Shown here piece after piece: positions 1-12,228 of a stretch of 64,000 bases of DNA. The stretch covers positions 1-64,000 of the forward strand of contig JAQGBZ010000334.1 of NCBI GenBank assembly GCA_034687125.1. The letters run 5' to 3'. The stretch is from Neelides folsomi (Eukaryota; Arthropoda; Collembola; Neelipleona; Neelidae). A model generated the notes under the pieces. It was given only the letters and a program-made list of their open reading frames with translations, searched no databases and was not told the origin of the DNA. The position numbers and the translations under genes were made by a program. The first letter of the stretch is position 1. Each line of letters starts with the position of its first letter.

Positions 1-350
1 GAATTGGTCATAAAACACCTTTTTTCTAAGAGTTTTAATCATTTGAATATAATATATAACGACAACGAGTAATACACAAATGGGTTTTTGAATTTTTTAT
101 GGAATGGTTCTCCATAGTGAATGTAAAGAATGTGGGTTATCAATAAAGTCAATAACATAAATAGATTATTTTAGTAAAATTAAAATAAATATTTAATATT
201 TACTTTATAAAAACTAATCTAATAAAATTTCCTTATTGTTTTTATTTTTTTTATTAATGCAGTGAACGTATGATAAGTATTATATTTCATTTTTACGAAC
301 ATAGACTTACCTATGGGATATCATTATATTGCATAATGATAATAATAACG

Positions 351-360
351 TATATAAATT
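351..360 (+). promoter_or_regulatory. candidate TATA box of the first ionotropic receptor gene
   Basis: TATATAAATT lies about 60 bases before the start codon at 418. Bases 1-350 hold no gene that I can see. The assignment rests only on motif and spacing. Confidence 0.4.
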
Positions 361-417
361 CGATAATTTAGTAAACATATTAATGGCAATTAATAATTAT
401 TAAGATACTTTTTTGAA

Positions 418-2667
418 ATGGCCATAACTTTTAAGTTGATTCAAACTATTGTTACATATTCAATATATGCAATCATTTGTATAAATAGTGGAAATTTATC
501 TCTCACAGTTCAAGATCAAACTAAAATGTTTATCGATTCGTTTAATTCCTGTGCAATAAATCTTTATTTGAGTGAAAGTGAAAATGAAATAAATCCTCTT
601 TTACCAAAACTTATCCAACCATATTTTATTTATAAAACACCCAAACAAACTTATAGGTATTTACAAACAAAAAATTACACATTGAAATTACTTTATTTTA
701 AAAAACTATGCCATGTTAAATTCATTTTATTTTTTAATCAAAGTTCTAATAAAGATTATTCAAATTTATATGGAGCTTATCAAATTTGCGGTGGTCCTTT
801 GAAATATTGTGCAAATATGTTAGGCCTTCCATACATTTCAAAGTCAAGATTTGAATATGCAATTTTCATTTCTCATAAAAATTCCACATATGAAAGTGAA
901 AATTGGACAAATTTATTTATGAGTCAACTAATTGAAGTGAGTAATAACAATCGAGTAGCATTTGTAAATTTAAATTATAATCACTCGTTTTTTAAAGTTG
1001 AAATATTGTGCACAATGTGTTTAAAATACCAAGCAGCTTTATTTGAAATTGAAATTAATGAAATAAACTTTTTTCAAGAATATCCTTTAATTTTTAATAT
1101 TGAAAAAATATTTCAAGAAGCTTTTGAACAAATGGGAGTATATTATGATAAAAAGCTTATCGATCGCATTGCTGTAAATCCGGGAATTCCAAAATATCAA
1201 ATTCCTGAATTTGGACCAACTACAGATGAATTTACGAAAGGGAAAATGATTTGCTATCAAAAGCCCAAATCAGACATTTATTTTGGTTTTTGGAATCAAT
1301 GGGACAAAATGAGACATTTAGAAATTTTATGGTACATTGTGGACAATAAATTAAAAAGGATTCAAAATTTCACCACAACTAATGTTTTAAAAACTGTTAA
1401 ATTATTTAACTTTTCTGTTAATCCTCCCTATGAAAATTTTAAAGAAACTTACGGAGCACTTTTTAGTATCTCGGATTCAAATGATGGTTCCAGATACGAA
1501 ATAATAAGATTATATAATTATCATGTGACTGTTGAAACAGGGAATCAAAATTTCCTTTCTTTTTATTTTATCAATGATGGAATTAAAATGGGAAACTTTT
1601 GGGCATCTTTTGGATTATATTTTTGGATTTTAATATTTGCAAATTACTTGGCCTTTACTTTTATTTCATCCTTTATGTATTTAAAAATTGCAAAGGAAAT
1701 TAATTGGAATTCTGCAATTTCAGCATATGGCGTTTTAGTTGAACAACCTTATGGGAAAAAGGCTCGGCATTTTAATAAAAAGCATTGGATAATTTTATTC
1801 CCGTTATCTATTTGGTTAATTACTAGTGTCGTTTTAAGCAATTCTTACAAAAGCGCCGTTGTCACCAATTTGGTCTCTCCGCCAAAAATTATTCAGTTTG
1901 AGGATGTAAAAAAATTAATGGATGAAAATTTTGAAATTTTTAAAACTTATTTTACTGGGTTGACATTTCAAATGCGAATTGCGTTCGATCCAATTTACAA
2001 TTTAATTTCTGACAATCTTTATTATTTCAAAACAACTGAACCAAATTGTTCCAAATTTTCAAATATTCCCCAAACAAAATATTTTTACTTGGTCGAAGAT
2101 TCCAAATTGGAAACTTATTATGGCAACATTTGCACTACAAGAATAATAAATTTCACAAGAATGTCGAAAAGATATCATGACTTAGTTTTACTACTTGCAA
2201 CAATGAAACCCAATGATGATGATAAAGCTTTTAAAGAAATGCAAACGAATAATAAAGTTGCGATTTATGGGGATTCATTTGGGATCGAACTTTACAAAGA
2301 GATCATGGAAGTTTTCAACCCTGGTGCAAAGGCGGGAATAGGAAAAAATAAAAAATTTGAACGCAACGTTGTTTGGTTCTTTTCTAACTTTCAATTTAAA
2401 TATATTCCTAATTTATTTTTATATTTACTGGAATCTGGAATTCATAACATTTGGAAACATACTTGTAAAAAGATGCTTTCTAAAGGAATTACGAAATCGT
2501 GGGGATTTAACGCTTCGAATAATGGAACAAAATCTAATAGCGACTTTAAAGCACAAACTTTGAACAACAACATTATCGCATTATTTATCGTGCTTATCAT
2601 TGGAGAAACTTTTAGTGTTTTCTTTTTAATATTAGAATTAACATGTAATAAAAATACCGTATCATAA
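418..2667 (+). CDS. ionotropic receptor-like chemoreceptor, single exon
   Basis: A 749-residue intronless reading frame with the layout of a divergent ionotropic receptor (IR), the arthropod chemosensory branch of ionotropic glutamate receptors. A hydrophobic N-terminus (about residues 1-25) fits a signal peptide. A long extracellular region follows. There is a first membrane segment at about 392-420 and a pore-following segment at about 456-485 ending in SYKSAVVTNL, the counterpart of the glutamate receptor SYTANLAAF stretch. A last membrane segment lies at about 714-740 with a short tail. Many N-glycosylation sequons lie in the extracellular part. IRs form ligand-gated cation channels, usually with a co-receptor. 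The ligand cannot be inferred, as the glutamate-binding residues are not recognisable. The frame is undamaged. A second IR at 33.3-36.3 kb has nine exons, so the two are not a recent duplication. Confidence 0.8.
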   Translation: MAITFKLIQTIVTYSIYAIICINSGNLSLTVQDQTKMFIDSFNSCAINLYLSESENEINPLLPKLIQPYFIYKTPKQTYRYLQTKNYTLKLLYFKKLCHVKFILFFNQSSNKDYSNLYGAYQICGGPLKYCANMLGLPYISKSRFEYAIFISHKNSTYESENWTNLFMSQLIEVSNNNRVAFVNLNYNHSFFKVEILCTMCLKYQAALFEIEINEINFFQEYPLIFNIEKIFQEAFEQMGVYYDKKLIDRIAVNPGIPKYQIPEFGPTTDEFTKGKMICYQKPKSDIYFGFWNQWDKMRHLEILWYIVDNKLKRIQNFTTTNVLKTVKLFNFSVNPPYENFKETYGALFSISDSNDGSRYEIIRLYNYHVTVETGNQNFLSFYFINDGIKMGNFWASFGLYFWILIFANYLAFTFISSFMYLKIAKEINWNSAISAYGVLVEQPYGKKARHFNKKHWIILFPLSIWLITSVVLSNSYKSAVVTNLVSPPKIIQFEDVKKLMDENFEIFKTYFTGLTFQMRIAFDPIYNLISDNLYYFKTTEPNCSKFSNIPQTKYFYLVEDSKLETYYGNICTTRIINFTRMSKRYHDLVLLLATMKPNDDDKAFKEMQTNNKVAIYGDSFGIELYKEIMEVFNPGAKAGIGKNKKFERNVVWFFSNFQFKYIPNLFLYLLESGIHNIWKHTCKKMLSKGITKSWGFNASNNGTKSNSDFKAQTLNNNIIALFIVLIIGETFSVFFLILELTCNKNTVS

Positions 2668-4880
2668 AATTCGGAATTCGGATAGAGCATAGATCATAGA
2701 AGTAAGCAACATACAGCACAAACAGAAAATTATTTATATTGAATAAGAAATGTATGTACTACCGAGCTAAATTAAGTTTTAAAAATCCAAATGGCATTAT
2801 TAATAGAAAGTATAAAAGTTCAGTAATGTCACTTTATGAGTTATTATTATTAGACATGAAGTGCATAATGATTTAATGATAAGTTTAGATGAAGATATAG
2901 TAAACTCTTTCGTAAAAAAGGTAAGAATTTATTTTAAAATTTTTAATGGATATAATAACAGACAATGTATTGAACCTAACTTTAAGCTTAATCCGGGTTT
3001 AATTTTATATTAGGGCGATAAGGAATCAAATTGGTGTAATCTAAAATTAATGAAAATGCTTTGGGGTTCTTTAGGAAGCAAAGGAGGGATCAAAAGAACG
3101 GACTTTCTCCTACTCCAATTAAACCCAATTTCCTCTCTATATCGTTGAACCTCTTCACGTTCTAATGAGAAAAGTCACGGTCGTAATTCAGTCCTATCTC
3201 CTATGAGTCCTATGTGATAGTATGAAGCACATATACCTTTTATCCTAACTACGTACTTACATACATATTGATACATACTGGAACAAAAGAGCCCAAGTCC
3301 CGTAGGCAATTACTCTTAGATAACTCTTATTATGAACTCCACAACAAGAAATCCACTCACACCTTATTTCTACTCTGAATAGGTCCGCAGGGTGTTTGAA
3401 ATTTTGTAATTTAAAATTCTAATAATAACAATTACAGAATTGTAATTAAACTGTGACATTTTATAAATTAGTGTGTCACGTAATATCTGTGCTATGCATG
3501 TACATTTGTACATACCTACATATATAGTGTTCATTTACAAGTTTTTAACTATAGATGGTACATTTAATATGTACAAAAGATATAAATCACACTATACGAT
3601 TTCAAGATATTAAAAGAATAGAGTTGATAATAGAGTATAAAAATGATCTTTTATTAGAGTATATGTCGAATGTCGAATGTCGAATCCGGAAGTCCTTTTC
3701 AGATTAATCGTAAATGTCTTTCATAATACCATTCTAAAATATATATTCGATGAATTTTAATTGGTTAGTAATAAGATAGTTAGGTAAATGATTACATGTG
3801 TAAAGTTTATTTAATCAAACTCGTGTTTGAATTTTTGAACATTTGCATAAATATTTTCATGTATCTAATAAATACACGGTTTATAAAAATAATGATTAAA
3901 CGTTGATTATTAATTACAGAATTTTACACTAACATTACGTTCGATTTTTTGATCATAAAATAATAATAGTAAATGTTTTTTAGTTTTTTAAATGAGTTAC
4001 AAAAAATGATTCTATCTTCCTTAATGGGTTAGCGTGAAAACTAATTAGAATTTTCTACGCTGCCTGGTTTTGAAAGTGAGAATGTTGTTTTGGTTGTTGT
4101 AATACCTAAATAAATTGTTAAAAGAACTTAAAAGAAGAGAATGAAGAGATACACTGTGAGGAAACGGTGAAGTGTCAGTGTACACATATTTATGTATGTA
4201 GCTCTATAAGTTTAAGTTCATGTTATGTTTATCCATGTTGAATATACTTTACTCTATATATTTCACGCTTGGAAGAAGAAAGATCTATACTACACGCTTA
4301 TGTATTTAGATGTCAGAAAGTTTCTCCCTACAATTTTGAAGATTTTTATGTAGAGTATACACATACATATTGTCAAAATCACCAATTAATATACGCAGTT
4401 ATACGTTGGTCATTAATGGTTGAATTATTAAGTAGGTATTAAAATGAATTGAGCTCTTAAATAAATCAAAAGATATTTAGGATCTTAATAATAGACAATG
4501 AGAGTTAACGCTCTGTATCTTTTTGAAAATAATATTTTGAATTGATTGTTTGATATCTTTAATAAAATTTGGTGGGTGAACAATAAACATAAAAGAAATT
4601 AATAACATCTTCATAAAGAAATTCTTTCATACAATAAAACAAACATGTACAAAGTATGTAGAGTATAAGCATTGACATATTATGTATATCAGTCTGACTC
4701 TGAAGTTTACATACAAATTCAACTTGCATTCATCTTTCTTCATATGTGCATGAATGTTCATAAAAATTTAATACTGTTAATTAATATAGTTAATAGCTTT
4801 AAGATACTAGTTTATACCGATTGGTAATGTTATTTTGATTTAATACAAAAACGAATAAAATCTTTTAGCAAAATTCATAA
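2668..4880. other. intergenic, no recognised feature
   Basis: About 2.2 kb of AT-rich sequence without a convincing coding exon or RNA gene. The only local pattern is three tandem copies of ATGTCGA near 3664-3684. Confidence 0.5.
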
Positions 4881-4966
4881 GTTAACCACAAAGTTTTTTA
4901 TATTTTTCGAGACAGGCTTGTATTTTTATAGTTTGCTTATTCGGATTGGTCGTGTGGGTTTCCGTA

Positions 4967-5690
4967 TTACAAAGACATCTCGTAGTTAGAACCATTGTAA
5001 ACAGGAATACAAATGAGTCCGAGGGAAGGATCACATTGTTCTTTTTCATTTCCATTCGGCTTGCAATGTGCACCGTACTCAACAAGTTTCCCATCGTTAT
5101 CTTTGTCACAGGTGTAAGTGTATGGATTCCAAGTGGTTCCTGGTTTGCATCTGCATCGGTATTCTTCTCCCTCCTTTTGACATTCAAACTTTGATGGGTC
5201 ACAGATTTCCCACTCATTACCTGAACCTGGAACACAAAGGTCATCTTCTCTCGCGTTTCCCTTGATACATTTCCCTTCAGCATTTTCAGTAATCCCGGGA
5301 GGACATTTGTCTCCGCATGGCCAATTGTCGAACATAAATCTTAATATTCAAGATATTTAAAATTAAATCAAGATAGCCATTTAAATAAAAAAAATTGTGT
5401 ATTTTAATAATTTAATGATAACTTGTAATGTTATTTTAAAATTTACTCTGCAGACAACTTATACACCATATTGTTCCATAAATCACGATCCCTAATGTGA
5501 ACTCTATCATAATGGAATGGCAATGGCTCTGTCCAAATCAATTTCTTAGGCGGTTTGCAAACACATTTTTTCCTCTTGCACATTGTGCTAAAATATCCCG
5601 GGATGCAACAAATAGGAGTATAAAATATAAACCCATATTCTTTGGCTTTGGCTTCTACTCCTTCTTTTGGCGACTCATGTTCGGTGTATT
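4967..5690 (-). CDS. cysteine-rich secreted protein with EB-like modules, 5' end missing
   Basis: Two minus-strand exons join in phase: 5690-5447 and 5339-4967 (GA|A across the intron). The first carries a CC...C...KCVCKPP cluster. The second has about 14 cysteines in pairs such as CGDKC, CRCKPG and LICIP, resembling EB or other small disulfide modules of secreted arthropod proteins. An in-frame stop lies just upstream of the first exon's AG acceptor, so at least one more 5' exon carrying a start and probably a signal peptide is needed. I could not place it. Extracellular location is inferred from cysteine content. The role is unknown; surface, matrix or immune-type proteins share this look. 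Confidence 0.5.
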
Positions 5691-5759
5691 CTCAATCTTT
5701 ACCGTACATTGGAGAGCAAATGGCAATGGTCCAAACCCAAATCTTTGCGGGTGATTGAG

Positions 5760-6750
5760 AAATCAATGAGAGAGGAGAGAAACAAATACAATTGAATGAG
5801 ATAAATATTCATTTGTTACGTTATTACTCTTATTTTATTAATCTTAGAACATTGTTTTAAAGTTTTAGTTTATTATTATTACTGGAAATCGTAATGTAAT
5901 TAATAATAATCTTAAGGTATATAATACAGTATACCTACATATAATTGTATTTGTAATACAAAATAAATATAATAAATATTCGTTAGTATTTATTTAAATG
6001 ACATTTTTGAACAATATTTTTGGTTCAACTAAAAAGAAATGAGTAGTAAATAAATCATAATTTATCTAATTGTTTAGCAACAATAGTCATAATAATTTCT
6101 GTATTTATTTATTTCGGTGTAATTCCACATTAAATTATCCCAGAATCCATAAATATATATATAGATAGGTATATAATTGAATTTGGAAATATTGTGAGCT
6201 TATTGTGAGCTGACCTTACCACCTTACTAAATTGAAAATTGTTACAAAAACTACCTGTTTGATTTTTATTATTGCTAATTTAAAATTGTCCTTTATCCTC
6301 TTTGGTTTACTTTTCAATTAATAAGTATATTTTAACGACTATAGGTACCTAATACAGTAATACATGTACATAAATATATTTATTATACATATTAATACAT
6401 GTAATATATATTACATGTAATAATATAATATATATATATATATATATGTATATATAAAGTAGGTACATAAAATAGGAGTATGATAAATTGACAGTGTTAT
6501 AATAATGTAATAAAGTACATACATACTGTATGGACCAGTAATAAGTATGTTTAAGGGCGGTCAGCTTAAAACTCAACTTTAGTTAATTAATAAATTTTCT
6601 TATGTGAGTGAGGTTTGAATGTGGATTAAGAGTAGATGTGGGGCGTGAGATTAAGCAATGAAAATTGATGAAATTGGGTTTCCCCTTCCGCTCAAATCGC
6701 CGACGTCCCCCGAAGACGGAAGAAAACTGACCGGTGGAGATTGAGAGGAA
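5760..6750. other. intergenic with a TA microsatellite
   Basis: No gene seen. A (TA)n-like run at about 6421-6460 is the only repeat. Open frames through it are products of low complexity. Confidence 0.5.
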
Positions 6751-6757
6751 TATAAAA
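6751..6757 (+). promoter_or_regulatory. TATA box of the His-rich peptide gene
   Basis: TATAAAA lies 69 bases before the start codon at 6820 in a locally GC-richer stretch, which supports the model of a real short gene here. Confidence 0.5.
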
Positions 6758-6819
6758 TGATAAACTCACAAACTTTCACATTTAGTCCACGAGACTCCTT
6801 CACTCAACTCTCATCCAAA

Positions 6820-7367
6820 ATGATCAAGCTCAATAAAGGAACGGTCAGTTTGAAACTCTTTTTTACATTATTTCTAAGTACAATTGACAATAAATTTAGT
6901 TTTCCCCATGTCGCTCGAAATTTTTTTTATTTAAAAATGTTTATTATATATTTTGAATAATTTAATTTTAACAATTTAAATTTTCGTAATTTAATTATTT
7001 CTCATTTAATTTATTCAGCTTCTAGTGGCCATATTCCTGATAATGATCGCAGTAACTCACGCTTGGTGGTTTTACTATATTCCCCTATGGAGAAAACGAA
7101 GGTATTTCTAAATCTAACATTTGACATAAGTATTAAATATGCTCTATTGTAAACATAGTATACATAATAATGTAGATAATAAAATAATGTAGATAATAAA
7201 AGTCTGTTTAAAGTTATAATAATATATCCTTGTTTTAAAGAATCATTCGTCATTATCGGCCACATTACGGTTATGGTCATCATGGGCACGGGCATCATGG
7301 ATTCTTTGGACACCATGGCCATCATCACGGACATCACGGACACGGGCACAATGGGTTCTACGGATGA
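6820..7367 (+). CDS. small secreted histidine/glycine-rich peptide
   Basis: Three exons (6820-6843, 7019-7101, 7241-7367) join in phase to give 77 residues. Residues 1-23 form a signal peptide (a hydrophobic LLVAIFLIMIAV core ending THA). They are followed by an aromatic and basic stretch (WWFYYIPLWRKRR) and a tail of repeated GH, HH and GHG units with more than a dozen histidines, ending FYG. The gene is preceded by a TATA box. His/Gly-rich secreted peptides include metal binders, cuticle components and antimicrobial peptides. The basic, Trp-rich N-terminal part of the mature peptide would suit membrane or antimicrobial activity, but this is inference. All three introns and the hydrophobic leader are on the plus strand; the long minus-strand frame over exon 3 is an artefact of the repeats. 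Confidence 0.65.
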
Positions 7368-8515
7368 ATTTTATTTTATTTTACACTTAAGCAGTTGCAT
7401 ATTTTATGTTCAAATTCACTTGTGGATACAAAAATAAATATTAAATATTATTAGTGTTTAAAAGCTAACTAAAATATAAATATAATCTTTATTTTATAAT
7501 AAAAATATTTTTATATAATGCTTTACAATTGGTTAGTTTTGATTTTTTTTAAAAAAATTACACATTTGTAATCTCAGAGTGAATCTTTGTATTGAAATTC
7601 ACATATCACATCAAGTTTTTAATTTACATGATAAATTCAAAATCTAATTCAGATTAAATTACTTTAATTGCCTGTATGATTGCGATAGCATGATACAAAT
7701 TAAACCAAATAAATCCTAAACTTGCCATTAATCTACGAAATCTTCATTTAATTACTTTCAAACATTTTTGGTTTTTTATTTTAAGCATTCAACAAATATT
7801 TATATTATGTAGTACATATTAGTAAATAGTAAATTCTAAATTAAGTTAATAGTTAAAGATATTTTTAAAATCATATTTCGTCATTTTCATTAAACGTGGA
7901 TATTCAATAATGTGTGGAAATATAACAGAGTATAATTGTAAATAACATATCATATTCATTATAAGTCTATCAAATATTAATAGTAGCAATCAATTATGAA
8001 TTAATGTTACATAATTGCATTAACTGCTCCAATTACAAGTAAAATGAACTATTGCGTTATAAAAGCAATATCTTAAAGATCTTATAAGTGGTAACCTGGT
8101 AACGATCTTATAAGTACATAATAATATATAAATATAGTATGAAGTATTTGTATGCGTATGCGATTATAGTAGATACAACCAAGTAATATTTTCAATTTAT
8201 CTTATGACACTTTAAATTACATATTATCTATTTAATATTACAATCCATTTTTATATAGTAAAATTTATTAAAAGTTTATTATTATATTAATAGTTATATG
8301 AGGTTTACTTATTAGATTAGAACTTCTGCAATTTGTGAAATTAGCTAGGTAAGTAAAAAAAATGAGTGAGATATAAAATGAGGTGCAACAAAATGATATA
8401 CCATATACCTACCCAGGTATAATAATGTATATAATAAGTATTCAATTAATTAATAAAATCTTTGGTAAATCAATCTCCCAATCATTTTCTGATTACCATA
8501 CAATGCTTGGTGACA
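7368..8515. other. intergenic, no recognised feature
   Basis: AT-rich sequence between the His-rich peptide gene and the lipase promoter. I see no exon, repeat or RNA structure worth naming. Confidence 0.5.
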
Positions 8516-8523
8516 TATAAATA
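8516..8523 (+). promoter_or_regulatory. candidate TATA box of the lipase gene
   Basis: TATAAATA lies about 90 bases upstream of the lipase start codon. Motif and spacing only. Confidence 0.4.
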
Positions 8524-8607
8524 TTGGAACGTTGACACCATTGAATAAATGAAGTTCATTAATTAGATCACTAAAACTTGTACATTTCTCATCTAAACAT
8601 TAGAGCC

Positions 8608-10531
8608 ATGAAGAAATCATTAGTTATCATTAACCTATTTTTAATTTCATTTCAGCCAGGGCTTTCAATTGGTAATTAATAAAAATCAAAACATAATTAA
8701 TGGTAAATTCTAAAATAATTTTTCGTGAATTCTCAGATTTGGAAGCTCAAATTGTGAACAAAACAGTAATTAATTTGGAAACTGAAAGGATAATTTCATT
8801 ATTTTCAAATACTGTCAGATTCTACTTATACAACAAACGAAGGTATGACTTACATTTAACGAAGGTATGACTTACATTTTAAAGAAGCATGTAAAGCATA
8901 TATTTACATACTTTGTTTAGTTTATAGGAAATCTCATTAGCTCATTAGATAGTTAAACATTTATTGAGATTAATTTAAAAATATTTTAGATAATTGATTG
9001 CAGGAATGGGTCAGCGGAATTAGTCCTGGACGATGAGAAAACCTTGAAGCACTTCATTAAGCGAGCGCCTACAAAAGTATTAATTCATGGTTATAAACAG
9101 AACGCATTTATGTTTTTTCCTCATCTCTTGAAAGATGGTAATTACAAATAGCTAATTATTGATCTAAAATGAAATAGTCCTAAATTCCTATTTCCTCTCT
9201 CCATTGTTCATTATATTTTTAATTGTTTGTTGGAATTGAAGCGTATTTGGAGCGTGGGCGGGAAGAAAATATCATTTGTGTTGATTGGCGAAGTTTAGCT
9301 TCAGAAGCTATTTATTACAGAGCTGCACGGAATACAAAATCTGTTGGAGAAAATATTGGACAATTGCTTGAATATATTCACCACATGGGTCTATTAAGCT
9401 ATAAATGTGAGATTTTGATAATAAAAGATGTATTTATTACTAACAATAAATTATAAAATTATGATTTTTTCTTTTAGCTATTGAAATTATTGGATTTAGT
9501 TTGGGAGCTCAAGTGGCTGGATTTGCTGGGAAATATATAAAAGAACATTCCAATCAAAAAATTAATAGAATTACGGGTTAAATGAAATAATAAATCCAGA
9601 TAAATTTTAAGTTTAAATAACAATTATATTAGAAATTGTACATATTTGAAATATTTAAATATTTAGGGTTAGATCCAGCTGGTCCAGCCTTCTGGCATTG
9701 TAAAAAAACTGATAGGCTTGACCGAGGTCCTTATTTATTTAATTAAATGCCAAGTTCAATGAAGTATGTGAAATAATTTATTATTATATTAATTAAAGGT
9801 GACGCCAATTTTGTTCAAATAATTCATACCTCATCGGGGAAAAGTGGATATGACAAACCAATGGGCCATGCAGATTTTTACCCAAATGGTGGAATGGCCC
9901 AACCGGGCTGTGGACTCGAATACATCTTTGATTATTTTCTTAGTAATTGGAATAATTTAATGATTTGTTTTATATAAGATTTCTTGATTTAGCAAACTGT
10001 AGCCACGAGAAATCCCTATATCTTTTCCTCGATACAATAAAAGGGATGAAGTACGAAGGTTGCTCGTGTTCAGATTGGGAAGCCTTTACCAAAAAAATGT
10101 GTGATTGTAACAATCCAAAACATATTGAAACAATGGGAGAATACGTAAAGTCAACGTGAGTTATAGTTATAATATACTCTCATTAGAAAGTTCGTTCTTG
10201 AGTTCCCGCTTTTCGAACAGCATTAAGTTTAACATTAGTTTGAATTGGAATGGATTTAAAGCATGGTTATCTAAATGATGTTCTAAAAGACGGGAACTCA
10301 AGAGCTAACTTTCTAACGAGAGTATGTATTAAATAAGTATTGATTGGTTGTATTATGTTTAGTTATATATAAATTAAATTTATTAATTTAATTTATATAT
10401 TAATTTACTATTGGTTTACAAAGGGAACAATTGAGAAGATAAATTCTTTAATTAATTTAATTGACTCATGTTTTATATTTTTCAGAGCTCGTGGGAATTT
10501 TTATCTCTACGCTAATTCAACAATGGTATAA
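8608..10531 (+). CDS. secreted lipase or phospholipase A1, pancreatic lipase family
   Basis: Nine exons join in phase: 8608-8671, 8737-8842, 9004-9137, 9242-9406, 9478-9576, 9667-9726, 9799-9942, 9993-10155, 10486-10531. The product is 326 residues, the usual length of insect neutral lipases. It has a signal peptide (residues 1-20) and the IHGYK oxyanion-side strand. The nucleophile elbow GFSLGAQ has Ser164, where most members read GFSLGAH. The catalytic Asp is in LDPAGP (Asp192), followed by [10 protein letters not shown] with QPGC. The catalytic His is in NCSHEKS (about His262), and the C-terminus RGNFYLYAN is typical. The triad is complete, so an active extracellular alpha/beta hydrolase acting on acylglycerols or phospholipids is expected. 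The last intron carries a 150-bp inverted-repeat element. Confidence 0.88.
10174..10326. repeat. inverted-repeat (MITE-like) element in the lipase intron
   Basis: About 35-bp imperfect inverted arms, starting ACTCTCATTAGAAAGTT on the left, face each other around a core of about 80 bp. A second, opposite-orientation copy lies at about 63043-63187 but lacks one arm. Homology continues about 30 bp beyond the arm (TGTATTAAATAAGTATTG here), so the repeated unit is longer than the hairpin itself. It is non-coding. Confidence 0.7.
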
Positions 10532-11023
10532 AATAACCTCGCATTTCCTTACCTATATGACATTTAAAATGAAATTTCAATCAAACTTTAGTCAATTAAA
10601 ATCAAACAATTTTAAAGGATCAAATTAATCAAAAAGTAGGTACCAATTAATATCTAATGGGTATTTAAAAACTAAGACATTTCTTATAATTTATAAGTTA
10701 TAAATAGCTTAGGAATAAAATCTGTAATTTAAATGCCATATTTTGAAATTAAATTATTTTTAAAAAATCGTGAAAAAATATTAAGGTAAATATGTTTTTA
10801 TCGTTTATTTTTATATTTATAACTTTATAGTTATTAGCATCACTTACATTTATATTCATAAGAAAGCATCTTACGCTATATTATGAATATTATATGTAAC
10901 TTAAATATGCACACTTAATAAATTGAATAGACATTTTCATTATTTAAATTAAATCTAAAAAAACATAATAATCATTTACATCGACAAATAAAATTTAAAT
11001 ATATAAAATATAACGAATCACAT
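10532..11023. other. intergenic between convergent lipase and methyltransferase genes
   Basis: About 490 AT-rich bases holding the 3' ends of the two convergent genes. Nothing else seen. Confidence 0.5.
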
Positions 11024-12228
11024 TTATAAAGGTATTGATGATTTTCGAAATACCATTATTGTATTTTTGAACCATGGAGCAGAAGTTGCTGCATTTCTTA
11101 ATATTTCCGAAGTTGGCACATCATATTTGTATCCCATATTTTCCATCTTTTTAATAATATATTCATTATTTCTATTATTGACATGTCCATCCCCTGCTTG
11201 TCCTTCTATGGCCCAACTCAGAATGGTCCCTCTCATATTCAATCTATCTACATTATTTAAATACACATCTTCAAATTGTTTGGGCAAATGTTCTCCTACT
11301 TCCAGCGACATGCACCATTCATAGGGATTAAATGTAACGTTTTTAGTGAGATCAATCACAGCACATCGGCCTTCAGATATTTCCTGAGTGTCTGGATTCC
11401 CATCATAGCAATTGACAGTCATCCCGCGACTTGAAAAATATTGGGTGTATTTTCCCATTCCAGCGCCAAGATCAATTATATATTTTACGTTTTCTTCCTC
11501 AAAGAATTTGAATAAACTTGCGGCAAGAGATTCGTCAAACACGTGATGTTTGACCGAATCTGCTCCACTCCAAAACCCGCGATTTCCGTCAATTTCAAAT
11601 TCTATTTTTAATGAAAAATTAATTAATAGGGTTTAAATAGCATTTAACATGAAATAGAAAAATAGAAATACAAAAGTAGGTAATTTTTAATTAAAATGAA
11701 ATAATTATGGAAATTATATTTTAAATTTTTAGGACTGCATGATTACACTTATTAAGGATACTTAGGGACATTTCTCGTTTAAGCTTTATTATAAAATAAC
11801 GATTAAATATATTTATTTGTAAAATACTTTTCGCATCTTTTTCAACTCGTTTAACATCTTCAGTTGCAATTTTTGCTTCAACTTTCTGTAAAGAATATAT
11901 TCTGGCTTATACTTTTAAAAAAATTGCACATTTTTTAAAAACATGTTAATACAAGTACCAATATTGGTATTTACCTCTTTTTCTATAATTTCAACCAATT
12001 CTGAACTGCAAATTAAATAAATAATAATATTGATCAATATTTAGTAATTAAAAACATTTAAAATTAAATTTTTACGAGTTAACTATTGTGTATTTACGTT
12101 TCTGCTTCAATCTTTTCAACACATACGACACTTAAATTTGAATTTTCTTTTGCTACAAAAAATAAAATTCCCACAACAAAAAATGTAACAATGTAAAGCC
12201 ATAAATTTGGTCGTTGTTTTGAACTCAT
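11024..12228 (-). CDS. membrane-anchored SAM-dependent methyltransferase
   Basis: Four exons (12228-12098, 12005-11975, 11885-11762, 11601-11024) give exactly 288 codons with matching phases. Residues 8-28 (LWLYIVTFFVVGILFFVA) are a single N-terminal membrane anchor, so a type II orientation with a lumenal catalytic domain is likely. A charged stalk leads to a class I methyltransferase fold: motif I IIDLGAGMGKY at about 137-146, an acidic residue after the second strand in NCYDGNP, and a post-motif stretch MSLEVGEHLP. The sequence LSWAIEGQAGDGHVN near the end is shared by a family of small methyltransferases. The substrate is unknown. The assignment as a methyltransferase is firm; the lumenal placement is inference from the anchor. 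Confidence 0.75.

Noticed and set aside
4882-5265. Alternative frames on both strands over the cysteine-rich exon
   Set aside because: They lack the regular cysteine pattern, and only the chosen frame joins the upstream exon in phase.
6349-6576. 75-residue Tyr/Ile-rich minus-strand frame
   Set aside because: It is a translation of the TA microsatellite.
7011-7349. 112-residue minus-strand frame over the His-rich exon
   Set aside because: It mirrors the GH-repeat coding strand and crosses an intron. The plus strand has matching splice sites, a signal peptide and a TATA box.
11067-11324. Plus-strand frame opposite the methyltransferase exon
   Set aside because: It is antisense to a clear methyltransferase domain and has no motif of its own.
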